64,000 bases of DNA from Micropterix aruncella (Eukaryota > Arthropoda > Insecta > Lepidoptera > Micropterigidae), in NCBI GenBank assembly GCA_944548615.1, contig OX155950.1, forward strand, positions 32,967,170-33,031,169. The letters are read 5' to 3'. Every line of letters starts with the position of its first letter. Positions within the stretch are counted from its first letter, which is position 1. Below are positions 47,470 through 59,496 of the stretch, piece by piece. The notes beneath the pieces are model-generated. The model ran no database searches and was not told where the DNA came from. It saw nothing but the letters and a program-made list of their open reading frames with translations. Position numbers and translations under genes: made by a program.

Positions 47470-47482
47470 GGGGGGGGGGGGG
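47470..47482 (+). repeat. G13 homopolymer
   Basis: Thirteen consecutive G in an otherwise ordinary region. Could form quadruplex structure or be a sequencing weak spot. Confidence 0.9.
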
Positions 47483-47745
47483 CGGACTTACTTGAAAATA
47501 TATAGCGGAAATATTGGTCAGCGCTGTACTGTCTTGAAATCAATTAACACGATGGCAGTACCGAGTCATAGCTGACTTGTTACAAGCTATTTACGAGCTG
47601 CAATGTTTATTAGTTTGTTTAGGTCAAATCTTGCAAGCTGAATTAGAACCAATTTCTCTTATCCTATGAAGTTGAAATTTTACATCTCGGTTTTAGTTAA
47701 CGATGACAATGCATATTTATTGTAAGCATGATCTAATTCTACGTC

Positions 47746-47985
47746 CAGGATCGGCTCCCAACGAGGATACTCTTACACGGTCGACAGCACAGACAAACAA
47801 ATTTTGTATACGCATTCAATTATGATAGCCCGTTTAAAATTTCACCATGACATGGCTGCTGCACCCAGGTTTTGGCTCCCGACGAGGAGACTCCTCAACA
47901 GTAAAAAGCACAGTAACGAAATTTTGTATAAGCGTTCAATTATGATAGCCCATGGTCGCGATATTCGCACTATTTATGCGCGAAT
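47746..47985. repeat. Two imperfect units of about 120 bp
   Basis: CCAGG-T-GGCTCCC-ACGAGGA, then AAATTTTGTATA-GC-TTCAATTATGATAGCCC, occurs at 47746 and 47866. The joining text CATGACATGGCTGCTGCACCCAGG recurs once more at 49023-49048 as a fragment. Confidence 0.75.
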
Positions 47986-47992
47986 ACCTCGA

Positions 47993-48550
47993 TTATCGCC
48001 GCTTTTCGCAGCAACCCCAGTAGACACGTTGGACTGTATAATTTCGATAGTTTTTATTTTTTACTGGGGTTCATTTCCATAGGTTAGAGCACCGAAACCG
48101 CCGCTCGACTGCCGACGAATCCAAGGCTTTTGCACTACATGTCCGGTTGGTACGAAAGTAAAGGTCGATTTCAGTATGACGACGTTTATTCCATTAAAAT
48201 TGCAACCGCTTACACTATTGTTCATTCCATTAAAATTGCAACCGCTTACACTATTAGGTTACTTTATTATCGCCGCTTATCGCCGCTTTTCGCAGCAACC
48301 CCGGTAGACACGTTGGACTGTATAATTTCGATAGTTTTTATTTTTTCCTGGGGTTCATTTCCATAGGTTAGAGCACCTAAACCGCCGCTCGACTGCCGAC
48401 GAATCCAAGGCTTTTGCACTACTTGTCCGGTTGGTACGAAAGTAAAGGTCGATTTCAGTATGACGACGTTTATTCCATTAAAATTGCAACCGCTTACACT
48501 ATTATTTATTCCATTAAAATTGCAACCGCTTACACTATTAGGTTACTTTA
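47993..48550. repeat. 274-bp tandem duplication
   Basis: 47993-48266 and 48277-48550 are nearly identical by eye (a handful of substitutions), separated by 10 bp. Each holds two copies of TTCCATTAAAATTGCAACCGCTTACACTATT. No gene is apparent; open frames across the units are short and differ. Confidence 0.9.
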
Positions 48551-50427
48551 ACGAGTCTTTTACACTATAATTACGCTACTTAAAACGACTCTTTTACACT
48601 ATAATACGAGTCTTTGTAAACATAAACACTATAGAACGGGAAATCCTCGCCGCCAAGGATGCGACCGGAGCGAGTGAAACACTTTAAACCACTGTCAGAT
48701 ATTGACAAATAATATTTTAAAAAGGGTCAGCATTTCAACGCTCAGCCAACCATAATACAAAAAAACCCTCAACCGAATTCCGCCTCCCACGGTCAGAGGC
48801 GAGGCGATTTATGACGAGCGTTCTCGAAAGTCTATTATATTAGGGACAAAAAACGACAAGTGTTTGCGACTTTCTAGTGAATTATTGTCCCCTTAACATA
48901 CGCCTAAAAGTGTAATTTATAGCTAATTTATAGTAACAGACACGAGTCATTTTCAAAGGAGAACCAATTCTATGAACTCTTCAACGTCGCTTATAATATT
49001 ATCCAGCCCATTCTAAGTTTCACGATGACATGGCTGCTGCACCCAGGGTTGGCTCGGGACAGAGCATTTTAATAAAAGTTTGTTTTTTATATGTGTTTTT
49101 ACTATTAACTTACTTTAAGTTTGTAACTGTTAGTTAGTAACTGACTCAATGTAAATCAGTCATAATACCACAAGTGGTTCGGTCGAGTTTCTAATTCCAG
49201 TCCTAAAAAGACAAGGACATCAACATAAAATTAAAAGCCATCCGTCTGAGGTTAATCAAGTGCGGAATAGCGAGCCGACACGGAAAACACATTCGGCCGT
49301 AAATATAAACTTGACTAAATAATAGAAGCTGTCATGTGGCGTTTGTCACGTTGCCAGCACGACGTTATGAAACTGTCTTCGCTGTTCGCTTAATAATACG
49401 CTTTACGATTGAGCGGTCGCCTCTGCACGCAGGGAGTGGGATGAGGCACTATGGCAACGTTGACACAAGTGCATCGCCCGCGGGCCCAAACATTATGATG
49501 TCGTAACTTGTTTGTTTACGGAGCGGAAGGTGAGCGTTTTATTCAGGCCCTGAGCAGTAAACGATCCTGCCAAAGTATCGCGGGTACTAGGGTCACTACC
49601 CGTAAGCAAATAACTACAACAATTTGAATTGAACCATTTAGGAAATTCAATTTGATGCTGTAGGTTATCAAACTTTTGCACGCAAATAGCGGCCTTGTAG
49701 ACTGGCTGCCCTAGTAGACTTGTGATAGGAATGTAAAAAAAACAGGAATGTACAAATAAATACAAACAATACGAACAGTTTCAGTCACCATCGTGGTTTT
49801 TTCGTGAAAACGTCGTGATGAAATAGTAATAGTAAAAGTTTGATATGGCATTTTAGGCTTATTACATTACCTTGGAGGCCAACTTTTTTGTTACTGATGT
49901 TTTCTATAATTCCGAGCATATTTACGAGTCATATGAGGCAACATCTTTAATTACTTTGTAATTTTCAACTTAATATTAACTCATTTTTGGTCAAGTCAAC
50001 GCTTAAATTAACCCAGCTCAAGGCGCTGCCGCACTACAGTGACTACGATTCTACACAAATCTTCACTACCCTATTCTTAGATTATTGATAATCACGACGA
50101 TGCATCCACACCTGCGCATGCAATGCAATGCAAACTCAACCACGGCTCACGTATTATTTGTTTCCTAGGTACCTATTAGCGATTGAAATCTGATAATATC
50201 TTGTCACACAAAAAAGATCCAACGGTCACCAGTGTAACGTCAAAAGTAACCGCTACTAAAACTGCGATAAATCTCATGAAATATCATATCGGTGATTAAA
50301 TATTTAACATAAATATGTTTACGTATCGGATCATAGCACACTGTAACAAAGATGAATATCGCTTTGGAATAAATTGCAGTTTCGGACGGTATTATAAATA
50401 TTGAAGCAACTGAAATAATAGTAAATT
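48551..50427. other. Region without recognised gene
   Basis: Repeats of CTTTTACACTATAAT near 48556-48605 continue the previous array in decayed form. The rest shows no frame, RNA or terminal repeat that I can support. Confidence 0.45.
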
Positions 50428-51120
50428 TTAATAATAATAATAATAATAATTAAACGCTTTATTTGCTTTAACAAAACGGCGAGCTTATTGCCTAAAAGCA
50501 ATATCTTACAGCTAACCTTAACCTAGTGGAATAACATGTTATGCGGTAAAAATAAACGAATAAATTAAATTTTAATCATTTAAATTCAGCAGGGAAACAA
50601 AACAATAAATTTAAGAAAAAAACAAACAATAAACCTATAATGACGCAAGGGACGCAATAGGGAGGAAAAAATAGGGAAAAATAAGGAAAAGTTTATGAGC
50701 GTGGGTTCAAGTGTTCTTTGAGCCTGCGTTTGAAGCAATACAAACTAGGTGCTATCCTTATACGCGAGGGTAAAGCATTCCAGAGACGGGCTCCACGTAC
50801 AGAGAAAGAGTGCGAGAAGAAATCACTACTGTGACTAGGGATCGAGAGCAGTAGGTTGTCTTCAGATCTCAGAGGGCGCCCGTGAGAAGATAGAGGTTTG
50901 AACCTACTTATAAGATATTTCGGAGCGGCCCCCTTCAGGATTCTGAAGAGCAAACCTAGGACTCTCGTATCTCTCCTTTCTCGGGTCGTCAGCCAGTGAA
51001 GTCTCCTTCTGTACTCCGTAATATGGTCAAACTTTCGTAGGTCATAAATGAATCGAATGCAGACATTTTGCAGCCTTTCTACCCTGGTGGCTAGATCTTC
51101 CTTGATTTGATTCCTTCCTG
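50428..51120 (-). mobile_element. CR1-like LINE, 5'-truncated, minus strand
   Basis: The minus strand reads RLQNVCIRFIYDLRKFDHIT, YRRRLHWLTTRERRDTRVL, FRILKGAAPKYLISRFKPL, then HSFSVRGARLWNALPSRIR and a basic end, stop near 50693. This is the C-terminal region of CR1-group ORF2 beyond the RT core. The 3' UTR has CAATAAGCTCGCCGTTTTG and ends in (ATT)n at about 50428-50452. The same 3' end occurs on the plus strand at 51600-51841. Confidence 0.8.
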
Positions 51121-51599
51121 ATTTCCTTCCTTCCTTCTTTGAATTTTAGTATTACCGTCGTCTTTAATTATTTTACACGCAAAAAAAATGCATTCGAAAG
51201 ACGTATTTTCTAGATAATATAGGGTAATAATGGTTCAGTCCCCACTTATATGGGTAATCACCAATGAGCCACCTGTATGAGCCGATCGCGGCGCCGCTAT
51301 AATTAGTCAATAGTTCAATGTATAAAGTGCAGTGAAAGCATCGATCGGCACCAAAGAGTATTAATTTTAGTACGCAATTAGACAATTACCTAATCAGTTT
51401 AGAGTTGTGTTTTACTTTCACCGCTCGCGCACCGGAAACAAGGAATAACATTTAGACCAGCTGAAAACAGGACTGGTAGAGCAGGATTCGTACCATCTGC
51501 CCCCAACATCCCCCAACATCAACCAAACTATAGTAACATTGCTCTTTACACATAATAAAAGCGAATAAGAGAAAATTATGAACTTGTAACGCTTCATAA
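51121..51599. other. Region without recognised gene
   Basis: A short CTTCC-rich stretch at 51108-51140 begins it; no coding frame or repeat otherwise recognised. Confidence 0.4.
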
Positions 51600-51841
51600 G
51601 TCATTTTATTTATTTCCTATTTATTAATAATAAATATGTATAATATCCTGTGCCCACAAAGAGTTAAGTATATATTTCTTTCTATCCTCTTCTATTTTAT
51701 TTGTCATACCCTTTATATAAGTTATGTAGTCTACTCGCAAATAATGGTCATACAATAGTATAGGTTAGCTCTAAAATATTGCCTGCAAGCAATAAGATCG
51801 CCTTTTCTTAAGAATAAAGCGTTTTATTATTATTATTATTA
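51600..51841 (+). mobile_element. CR1-like LINE 3' UTR, plus strand
   Basis: GCAATAAGATCGCCTTTTCTTAAGAATAAAGCG followed by (TTA)n (51825-51841) matches the 3' end of the minus-strand copy at 50428. No coding part was recognised upstream, so this is a very short truncation. Confidence 0.65.
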
Positions 51842-51879
51842 TGTATAATTGCATCAGTAATTTACTACATATGCCCTTT

Positions 51880-52025
51880 AAAGCATCACTAGTTGTTTGA
51901 CTGTAAGATATCGCTATAGTGATAATTCAGCCATGTGTGCATAAATGGTCTTTTTAAAAAAAAAAACAGTGTATTGTTTTTATAGCACAATAAAGTTATT
52001 CTATTATAAGTTATTCTATATCTCT
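51880..52025 (+). mobile_element. LINE 3' UTR of the family at 1020-1510
   Basis: GACTGTAAGATATCGCTATAG-GA, then CCAT-TGTGCATAAAT, then CAGTGTA and TTATTCTAT tails, in the same order as at 1408-1508. Only the last 140 bp are present. Confidence 0.65.
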
Positions 52026-52429
52026 GAATATACTATATCAACCTGGGTGAAGTTCAAGGTCCACCTAGCTACGCTGGAGCCTGTGTTTAAGCGGACTATC
52101 AAGTTCATTAATTATTTTGATTCAATTTATATTCATACTTAAATGGAAAAAAAAAGAAAAAGAAAGGAAAGAAAAGGGATTCACGGAGATCATTGACGAA
52201 ATCATTCAATTGTAAGTACTCGGTTTACCATATAAGACTACCGTAACGGACCTTAAGTCCACTACATACGATCAACAAATGCATCGATTTCCAGTGAAAT
52301 CCACTGACACAATTCAGCTATTATTTTGACTCGTGCAGCTATGAATCAGCACGACGAAACAATACTTTTACTCAGAATATTGCAAATTGCATCATTGCAC
52401 GGCCTATATAAACCGGCCAAAAAGCAACC

Positions 52430-53000
52430 AAATTATAAGAGCCAGAATACCTGGACGATCTGCGCTTCCTCGAGAGCGACGAGCTAGTCTTGTTGAATGT
52501 AATTCAGCTGCTGTAACTCATTCGCGCGTGCCAAATCGGCACGAAGGAGGAGAACACCATGCTGCTGAATACGTTCCTTAAAACGGACCTACCTCGTGCC
52601 TCGAGAGTAGCATATTTACTGAAGTCTGCCTCAGGGTGAATAGCCCTGAGACGCCATACTCATGAAAGCCGGGCCTATGGGCCCGATTCAAGAGAATCCC
52701 CACGAAAAGGCAAAAGGCCTAGTGGTAGACGTCACAGGCCGTTCTAAATGGCCTGTCGACTGATTTCGTTGATTGATTGATTGACCAAATTATCAGTCCC
52801 CGATTGATCGCCTTCCCCCAAGGTTGCGACGGCATATCCGGTACCCCTCTACGAGGTCGCTCAACGGATCTGGCTCCTTGGTTTCCTTTCCTCATTTTCC
52901 CTGAGTCTCGAAGCATCAGTCTGTAATCCCACAGACTAGAGCCGTGCCTAGTACAAGATACTAGGAGCACACATACAATCCTCATCCATTTTCCTACATA
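52430..53000 (-). other. Block with five strong hairpins, probable LINE 3' region
   Basis: Perfect stems: CTCAGGG/CCCTGAG (52630-52650), CGGGCC/GGCCCG (52670-52685), ACAGGCC/GGCCTGT (52734-52756), AGTCTGT/ACAGACT (52918-52937) and CCTAGTA/TACTAGG (52947-52965). CCTGGACGATCTGCGC at 52450-52465 nearly matches 2187-2202 in the 3' UTR of the R1-like LINE. I therefore suspect a 3' untranslated region of a related LINE on the minus strand. No coding tail was recognised upstream to 53240. Confidence 0.4.
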
Positions 53001-53287
53001 ACCGCCGTTGCGCAACCCTCGCGTCTCGATAAAGTAATCCGGGCACTCGGTAATTCGGCAAGCGTTATAACTGGCAATATTCAATCGATTCAATCAATAA
53101 ATATCTTCTGCTTCATCATAACCGCCTTTAAATACGGAGATAACTCGTAAGTTGACACCACCACCTCACATCGAATAATTTGGAGTCTTGTGAGGGCTGG
53201 TCCCTCACACTACCATATAAGCAATCTACTAACGATTATCCCTGTAGGCGCCGCATATCAAGGTCATTTATAAATTCTGGTATGTTC

Positions 53288-54105
53288 GAGTATTAGCCTT
53301 GAGAATGATATACGTTTAAAATGCTTTAATTTGGAGTCAGCCGACTTTCGGGTGATCCTCTGTTGGATCCCAGGACACACAGGTATTAGGGGAAATGAGA
53401 GGGCGGACGAGCTGGCGAATGCGGCCCGTACGCTCGGCGCTGCGGGCGGCATTCGCCTACCCCCCTCTGATCTTTTCCCCACCCTTGATTCCAAGTTATC
53501 CCACAAATGGACACAGAGGTGGCATCTGTCATCCAAAATCAAGGCGCAAAGGTACTCCACCTTACAGCCGGGGATCCGACCTAAGCCATGGTTCCATCAT
53601 CAGCCACTTAGCCGCAAAGAAATAGCAGTCATTTGCAGATTGCGTATTGGCCACAGCTGCACCCCCGCTCACCTCTATAGGATACACGTCCTCCCGTCCC
53701 CTCAATGCGATTGCGGTCATGCAGTCTGCACTGCTGACCACCTCTTTTTTAACTGCCCATTTAACAACAACTATCCTAATTTCGTCTCGGACCTTATAGC
53801 CCTCAAAATTCAAATCCCACTGTGTGTGGACCATCTCCTCTCCCTTAACTCTCCAAAAGTCCTCAAAATCCTCTGTAAATTTATCTCCCTCAACCACATT
53901 TCCCTTTAGTAACATTATTCCATTCCATAATATACTAGTTCCTACTGTTTCCTTTATTGTATGTTTTGTGTCTCTTTATTTCAGTGCTGTCCTACTAACG
54001 ATAAAGTTCCCAAATTAAAAAAAATAATAACCACCTGGCAGAAATCACCCTCATTGAGTGGATTGCCAAAAAGAAAAAAGAAGAAGAAGAAGAAGAGTAT
54101 TAGCC
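53288..54105 (+). mobile_element. RNase H-bearing LINE, 5'-truncated, with target duplication
   Basis: The insertion 53299-54094 is flanked by GAGTATTAGCC at 53288-53298 and 54095-54105. It contains the end of an ORF2 from about 53331 to 53909. VILCWIPGHTGIRGNERADELAN is the last RNase H motif (GH-GI-GNE-AD); CDCGHAVCTADHLFFNC follows as a CCHC-type tail. The 3' end is an (AAG)n tail (54067-54094). I/LOA/R1-related LINEs with an RNase H domain have this order. The protein is only the final 190 residues. Confidence 0.88.
53331..53909 (+). pseudogene. LINE ORF2 C-terminus (RNase H end and CCHC tail)
   Basis: The fragment starts within the RNase H domain, at the strand before the conserved His (GHTG), and keeps the final Asp of the active site (ERADELAN). 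The other catalytic acids would lie upstream and are absent. It runs open to a stop at 53907-53909. There is no start codon of its own, and translation is not expected. Its open state agrees with the perfect 11-bp target duplication in showing a young insertion. Confidence 0.8.
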
Positions 54106-55689
54106 GTCCATTGGCACTGACCGACAGTAGAGCACTGAAGCCGGTCTAACAAACTATATAAAAACTTGAGAAACAAATAATCGGAACGATCCACACAGCC
54201 GCACTTTCCGCTGTGTCTTCGCACTCAAAAGTATTCAGCGTAATTTTATTTGCACGCTGCGATGCAAAAGTGCGAGCGAGCGGCTGCACGGCGGCGGGCG
54301 CAAGTATGCAATCACTTTTAGTGAAAATATGCAAAGGCGCCTCTCGGCAGCGGGCGGCTGAAACTCTGAAGAGCCATGAAAGCCTACGCGAGCGCGAGAC
54401 AAGCCCGTCTGGCGGAGAACAAAAAGCGGGACGCGCGCAGCGAACCCAGCACAGGTAAACGTCATCAGGGAGCGCGACGAAATGATGGATTGTCTCATTG
54501 AGACGCTGCAGACGCGGGACGCTCGCGACACTGCGGGCATTCGCGTGAAAAATTCAGGCCTGAAAGTCGCAGCAACATTTTTCATTGCTATTAATAGACA
54601 AAGCAGTAGTGAGGCATAACGTGATGTACGGAGTAGACTGGGTGATTTTCTATAAGCTAATGGGAATAACATTAATATGTAACTTTCAGGTACCTCATTT
54701 TATTTCTTATTGTTTAATAATAATATTACGAATTTAATATGTGTATTACAATGTGTATATATGTATATATGTTTTAATATGTATATTAATATGTGTATTT
54801 AATATGTGTAATGTATGTAACATGTGTATAATACACAATGTAGATTACAATGTGTAATGTAACATACCTGATCATATACATACGTTGTTTTTTCCAATTT
54901 TGTTTTGATACTTCCTATTGTGTGATTATTTTTTGTATCAGGTGCTTGATGACTATTAATATTCTTATAATAATTATCTATTTTTATGTATACTCATGTA
55001 CATCGATTCAGCTCTATTTTTTTTTATTTTATTTTATTTGTCTGCCGTGTAAAGCCGACTTTAGTCAACACTATTGTCGAATTAATATTTATGCTTTAAT
55101 CGTTTTATATCTACATTTAAACTGACGAATTCTAATATGCGATTATTAGCTTTAATTCATAATTCATGCTTTTATTGTATATTCTGAATGAATAAATTGA
55201 ATACTGAAATACTGTATACTGTGCTTCTGCAACGAGTGCCTTAAATTTGGGAAATGATTCCTGACTTTGAATAGAGACAAAATTATACAATGTTTTTTTC
55301 CTGAAATCCTTTTTCCTAAAAAATTAGGAAATATGAGGTTTTTAATTACGGATTTAATTGTGTATTGTATGTATGTTATATATCATCATATATCTTAAAT
55401 ACATCTACATAACTCATAATGTGGCTTCCCTATCCCTTTCCCCTTACTTAAACCTGCATTTTTTTTCAAAGCTCGTTGCACTGCAACAATAGATTTAGTT
55501 TAATTGTGAAAACTTTTAATTGGCCTTAGATTTGTATAATATGTGTTAGCATTAAGTTTAAAACGCTGTAAGTTTTCCGAAAAATAAAAGCAAAAATAAA
55601 ATAAAATAATTATATACAAAAAAATTAGGTAAAAATCATCCTAAACTTTTCTTAATTTAGACCTTCGTTACTAAGGAAAAGCCTTTTTT
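54106..55689. other. Region without recognised gene
   Basis: GC-rich to about 54560, with overlapping frames that have no known motif. Then very AT-rich with TGTGTA/TATGTA-type stretches at 54740-54860. Confidence 0.4.
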
Positions 55690-56360
55690 TACACGACTGT
55701 CCAACAAAAAATGAGGGTATTTTGTTCAAGGTTCTATGTACATTTTCCGTTTTTTTTTCACCATATCTTCTAACCGCCTCAACCGATTTAGAAATGTGCG
55801 GTATTGTTAGAATTACAATATCGTCCCGAATGTCATATGGTACATTAACTACCCACATATTGTTTGTTTGTTTGTTTGTTTACTTTCTTTATTGTGAAAA
55901 TGTCACAATGGGCGGTTTATTGTCATATGACAATCTCTTACAACCGACCCTACTATGACGTGTTATATGTATGTGTGCGTGTAACATGTCTGTTAGTGTG
56001 TATTTTGTTATTGCATTCGATCGACAGAATTGAAAATGCAATTACGGTAATTTGATCCCAACGGAAAATGGTGACCCAGCCGGGAATCGAACCCGGAACC
56101 TTACAATGTAAGATCAGGCGACCTAGCCACTATGCCGCTGGGCCGGACATATCAAGTAAGTAGTTGTCTGAATGTCCAAATGTCAGATATTCGATGTCAA
56201 AATATTAACATGAATTGGGTAGATTCTGGAAACATTCATGTATCTATATCAAATATATAAATATATAAACCACAAATATATCATAAAAAACCATAGTAAT
56301 TATAAATACAATATTTCACATTCTGTAATGGCAGTAGTGTTTTTTATTATTTTTCTTCTA
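55690..56360 (+). repeat. Dispersed repeat X, copy 2, split by a SINE
   Basis: Left part 55690-55860 (GACTGTCCAACAAAAAATGAGGG, CATTTTCCG, CCCGAATGTCATATGGTAC) and right part 56147-56360 (ATATCAAGTAAGTAG, TGTAATGGCAGTAGTG) follow the order of copies 1 and 3. The insertion lies at the repeat's ACATAT. Confidence 0.75.
55861..56146 (-). mobile_element. tRNA-derived SINE, copy C, with target duplication
   Basis: A 286-bp copy inserted in repeat X and flanked by ACATAT (55855-55860 and 56147-56152). The B box GGTTCGATTCC is intact, the A box slightly altered. The tail (AAAC)5 is at the left. The best-preserved copy after copy A. Confidence 0.85.
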
Positions 56361-57289
56361 TTTTAAATATTTATTCTATTTTAATTGTTCATTTTTCCAG
56401 TATTTAATTTACTGTAAATAGGACCGCAAAATTAATGGTCAAATATTCATGATTTTCGACTCCGTTTTTCTAGTAAATTTTTAGGTATAATTAGAATTCT
56501 CCTAATTTCCAAAACTATTTTTTTCAGGAAAAAATTCAAAATTCAAATAAAAGTATATTTTTCATGATTAAATATTATGATGAATTATTTGATAAAGTTA
56601 CGGCACAATTTGCAGAAGCAAGGTATATTATTATATAAAGTGATACGGTGAATTGAGAATGATTTTTCGCTGACCATCCAATATACAGCGAGAACATAAA
56701 AGTCGAAGATAGTTGAAGATTATAGAAAAAATATTAGAAAATTGGTGACAATTAGATTATACAATTCAATTAGATTATATCTAAATAATCCACTAACATG
56801 TATTAGTTAGAAAAAATATACATAAAAAGAGTGAACATATCTATTTTGACGAAAGAAATTTTAAATTCCTATTTAGCGGTTTTTTTCATTAAATGATCAA
56901 AATTTAACAAAATACTTCGAATATTAGAGTAATTAAAATTTAACTGTTGTTACTTTTTACTAAAAATACAAACAGTGCTTTGTAAGCAGGTTTCTGCTTA
57001 CAATGACAATCATAATTATGTTACTGCCCTGTATATTATTTCTTTAAAAACCTTTTAACACAAATTTACGTTACGCGTGGGTCGCACCATTTCCCGCCAT
57101 TTATTTTAATTTTTCCTCTCACTTTAACCTACCCTCATCCGGTTTTTTTACTGATTTGCTAAGAGTGAAGGCAGTCAATATCGATACGAATTTCACCGCC
57201 TACTCATCTAAAGCCATACATCCATGTCAATCATAACTGTATCTCGTTAAAAAATACATTTACAGAGGGGAGAAGAATTCTTTCGATTT
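56361..57289. other. AT-rich region without gene
   Basis: No frame, RNA or repeat recognised. Confidence 0.45.
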
Positions 57290-57690
57290 GTCAACTTCTA
57301 CGGGCGAACCCGCCACCCCAGGAAGGTATAACGATATTAGATCATTCTTTCATTCGATCAAACCTTTCGGTGTAAACGCAAATACTTAGGGACGACACAG
57401 TCCGCCGTCTAACTAAACCAACATGCCCGTGAGAGTCCAACGCCTTACCGCTAGATTTCATGCCATCACTACCATATTTAGCTGGAATTCTCCGCCCTCC
57501 AGTCTGGTCGCAGGTTCGAAGTCGTTTGGGCGGCCTCTACCTGATTTTAGTGGTTGCGCTCTTTGCCCGTCTTTCACACGAGATCGGTTGGCTAACAGGT
57601 CGTTTTAAGAGTAGCTAACATCAAGTCAATAACCAAGGGGAGAAGGACACATAGGTCAGTCACTATTCTCTGGTTGTCTGAGTCCAAAAG
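57290..57690 (+). mobile_element. Decayed 5' UTR copy of the R1-like LINE family, copy 3
   Basis: TCTACGGGCGAACCCGCCACCCCAGG, AACGATAT, ACATGCCCGTGAGAG, CCAACGCCTTAC and TTTGCCCG follow the order of the LINE 5' UTR. AGGGGAGAAG occurs at 57266-57275 and 57636-57645 and might be a target duplication. If so, the copy stops before the 25-nt motif; alternatively similarity fades by 57690. Confidence 0.55.
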
Positions 57691-57785
57691 GCTGCCTTGC
57701 CATATTGCCTTACCATAAAAAAAACAAATTTGTAAAGAAAATCACGCAGTATCATCTTAAAAGAGACTTTTTATTTATAACAAAA

Positions 57786-57965
57786 AGTCGCTTACCTACT
57801 TTACTACTTTATTTATCCTTTAAAAGTCGCTTACCTACTTTGCTACTTTACTTATCCTTTAAAAGTCGTTTACCTTCTTTACTACTTTACTTATCCTTTA
57901 ATAGTCGCTTACCTACTTTATTACTTACTTACCTACTTTACTTATATCAAAACGTCGCTTATCTA
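57786..57965. repeat. 39-bp minisatellite, about 3.7 units
   Basis: Units start at 57786, 57825, 57864 and 57903 with AGTCG(C/T)TTACCT(A/T)CTTT. The last is broken, followed by a CGTCGCTTATCTAC remnant at 57954. Because 39 is a multiple of three the plus strand reads as a repeated SRLPTLLLYLSFK, but there is no evidence of a gene. Confidence 0.9.
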
Positions 57966-58964
57966 CTTAAAAATATTTCAGGATTTTTTAAATAAATGGA
58001 ATGTTTCATAACTAATTTTGTACTATGTATGGTCTAGTTGGTAGAACTTCTGATCTACATATGGGATAGAAATTGTTATACAACAATGGCACAACCTCGC
58101 TGATACACTCGTACTCTAATGGAAAAAATTAACAGCGGTCAACGACCACCTAAACTATAATTTATGTTTTTTTTTAATATCTCAAATTTTACAATTACTC
58201 TTGCTTGTTAACGACTATCTTAGCTGCATACCGAAACATTTGGGTGCATACTGCATACGGCTTTTTTGACGTGTTAAACTAGGAGCAGTGTACCGGCACA
58301 CATTAATGAAGGTGACACTTACAAAACAACGAAAAATTGAAAATGACGGCCCTTACTACAGCAATGGAAAATTCAACAAATTGAAGACATTGTTTAAGAA
58401 TAATACTCGTATAAACATAATACTAAAAGAGAGGGAAACTCGTTTCAGACCGTGCCATGTCGTTTGCCGAAAACCAATTATCTCTAGGACTTATAGTGTC
58501 CGAGATTCAGGTACGAATGGACGGATGAACGGACGGATGGCCGGACAGATTCAAAACCTAAGACTATTTTTTTTAAACAAAAAGTCTAAAACCAAAGCCG
58601 AACCACGCATCGCAAAGTGAATATTTCCATCTTTGAAACCCCCGGGTTTAGATAAATGAGCGTTTTCTCGAGCGGTAGGACTAATACCAATGCTGGACGT
58701 TCCACAATCTTGCAAACGGCAACAATTAAAATATTGTTTATTGATATCTTAAGCATGAATGCGACGCGAAGGCCACAAATACGGCAAAAGAGCGGTATCG
58801 CGTTTGTAGAATATAATCTGCGGTTAAAATATTTAGTTATTTAATATAAATTGTTTTTCTTTTGACACAACCGTGACACTCCAACAAGACTAAGAAAGTG
58901 AGCTTGCCTTATCACAGAAGGCGGGCTAGGTTGTAAATTACTTAACATGTTAGAACAAGTAAAT
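57966..58964. other. Region without recognised gene
   Basis: An open frame at 58288-58620 has a GGACGGATGAACGGACGG repeat and no known domain. Nothing else. Confidence 0.4.
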
Positions 58965-59378
58965 ATATTAAAAGGAATGATAAACACGACTGCCGTTACA
59001 AAAAGTGAACTACTCTATTTATAATTATTTTTATGACAGTTTTTTTTATAAATATTTTTGGTTTATGTTTTTATTTATTTAGGTACATATATATTTTCGG
59101 AGTGTACTCAATCAGGCCTTTCATTTGACACTAAACACGATATATCTATGTAAATTTACTGATATTTGGATATTTTGATATTTGGACCATTATTTACTTT
59201 ATATTTGGAAAGTTATGGTACCCTATGACACTCGGGATGACATAACAAATGTAAGAGTACCACATACTTCTACATCAGTTATGGTGGAAAAAAAACGGAA
59301 AACATACAATGACATATTATGTATGTAGATGATTACTGAACACATAACACTAATTTTTTGTTGGGCAGTCTTGTAAAA
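58965..59378 (-). repeat. Dispersed repeat X, copy 3
   Basis: Minus-strand copy with ACGACTGCCGTTAC, CTATGACACTCGGGATGACA, AAAACGGAAAACATACAATG and GTTGGGCAGTCTTGT, the reverse order of copy 1. Confidence 0.75.
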
Positions 59379-59496
59379 TAAACAATTACGTTTGATGTAT
59401 GCGTTATTTAACCTGGGCTCAGAGAGATGTATATCTAAATTAGAAGAATATGACGATATATTCTGGATTATATTCTTTTTCGTGCTCTTGCATTTG

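Noticed and set aside
57705..57995. Protein with repeated SRLPTLLLYLSFK
   Set aside because: The unit length of 39 bp happens to keep a frame open. There is no start context, homology or codon signal.
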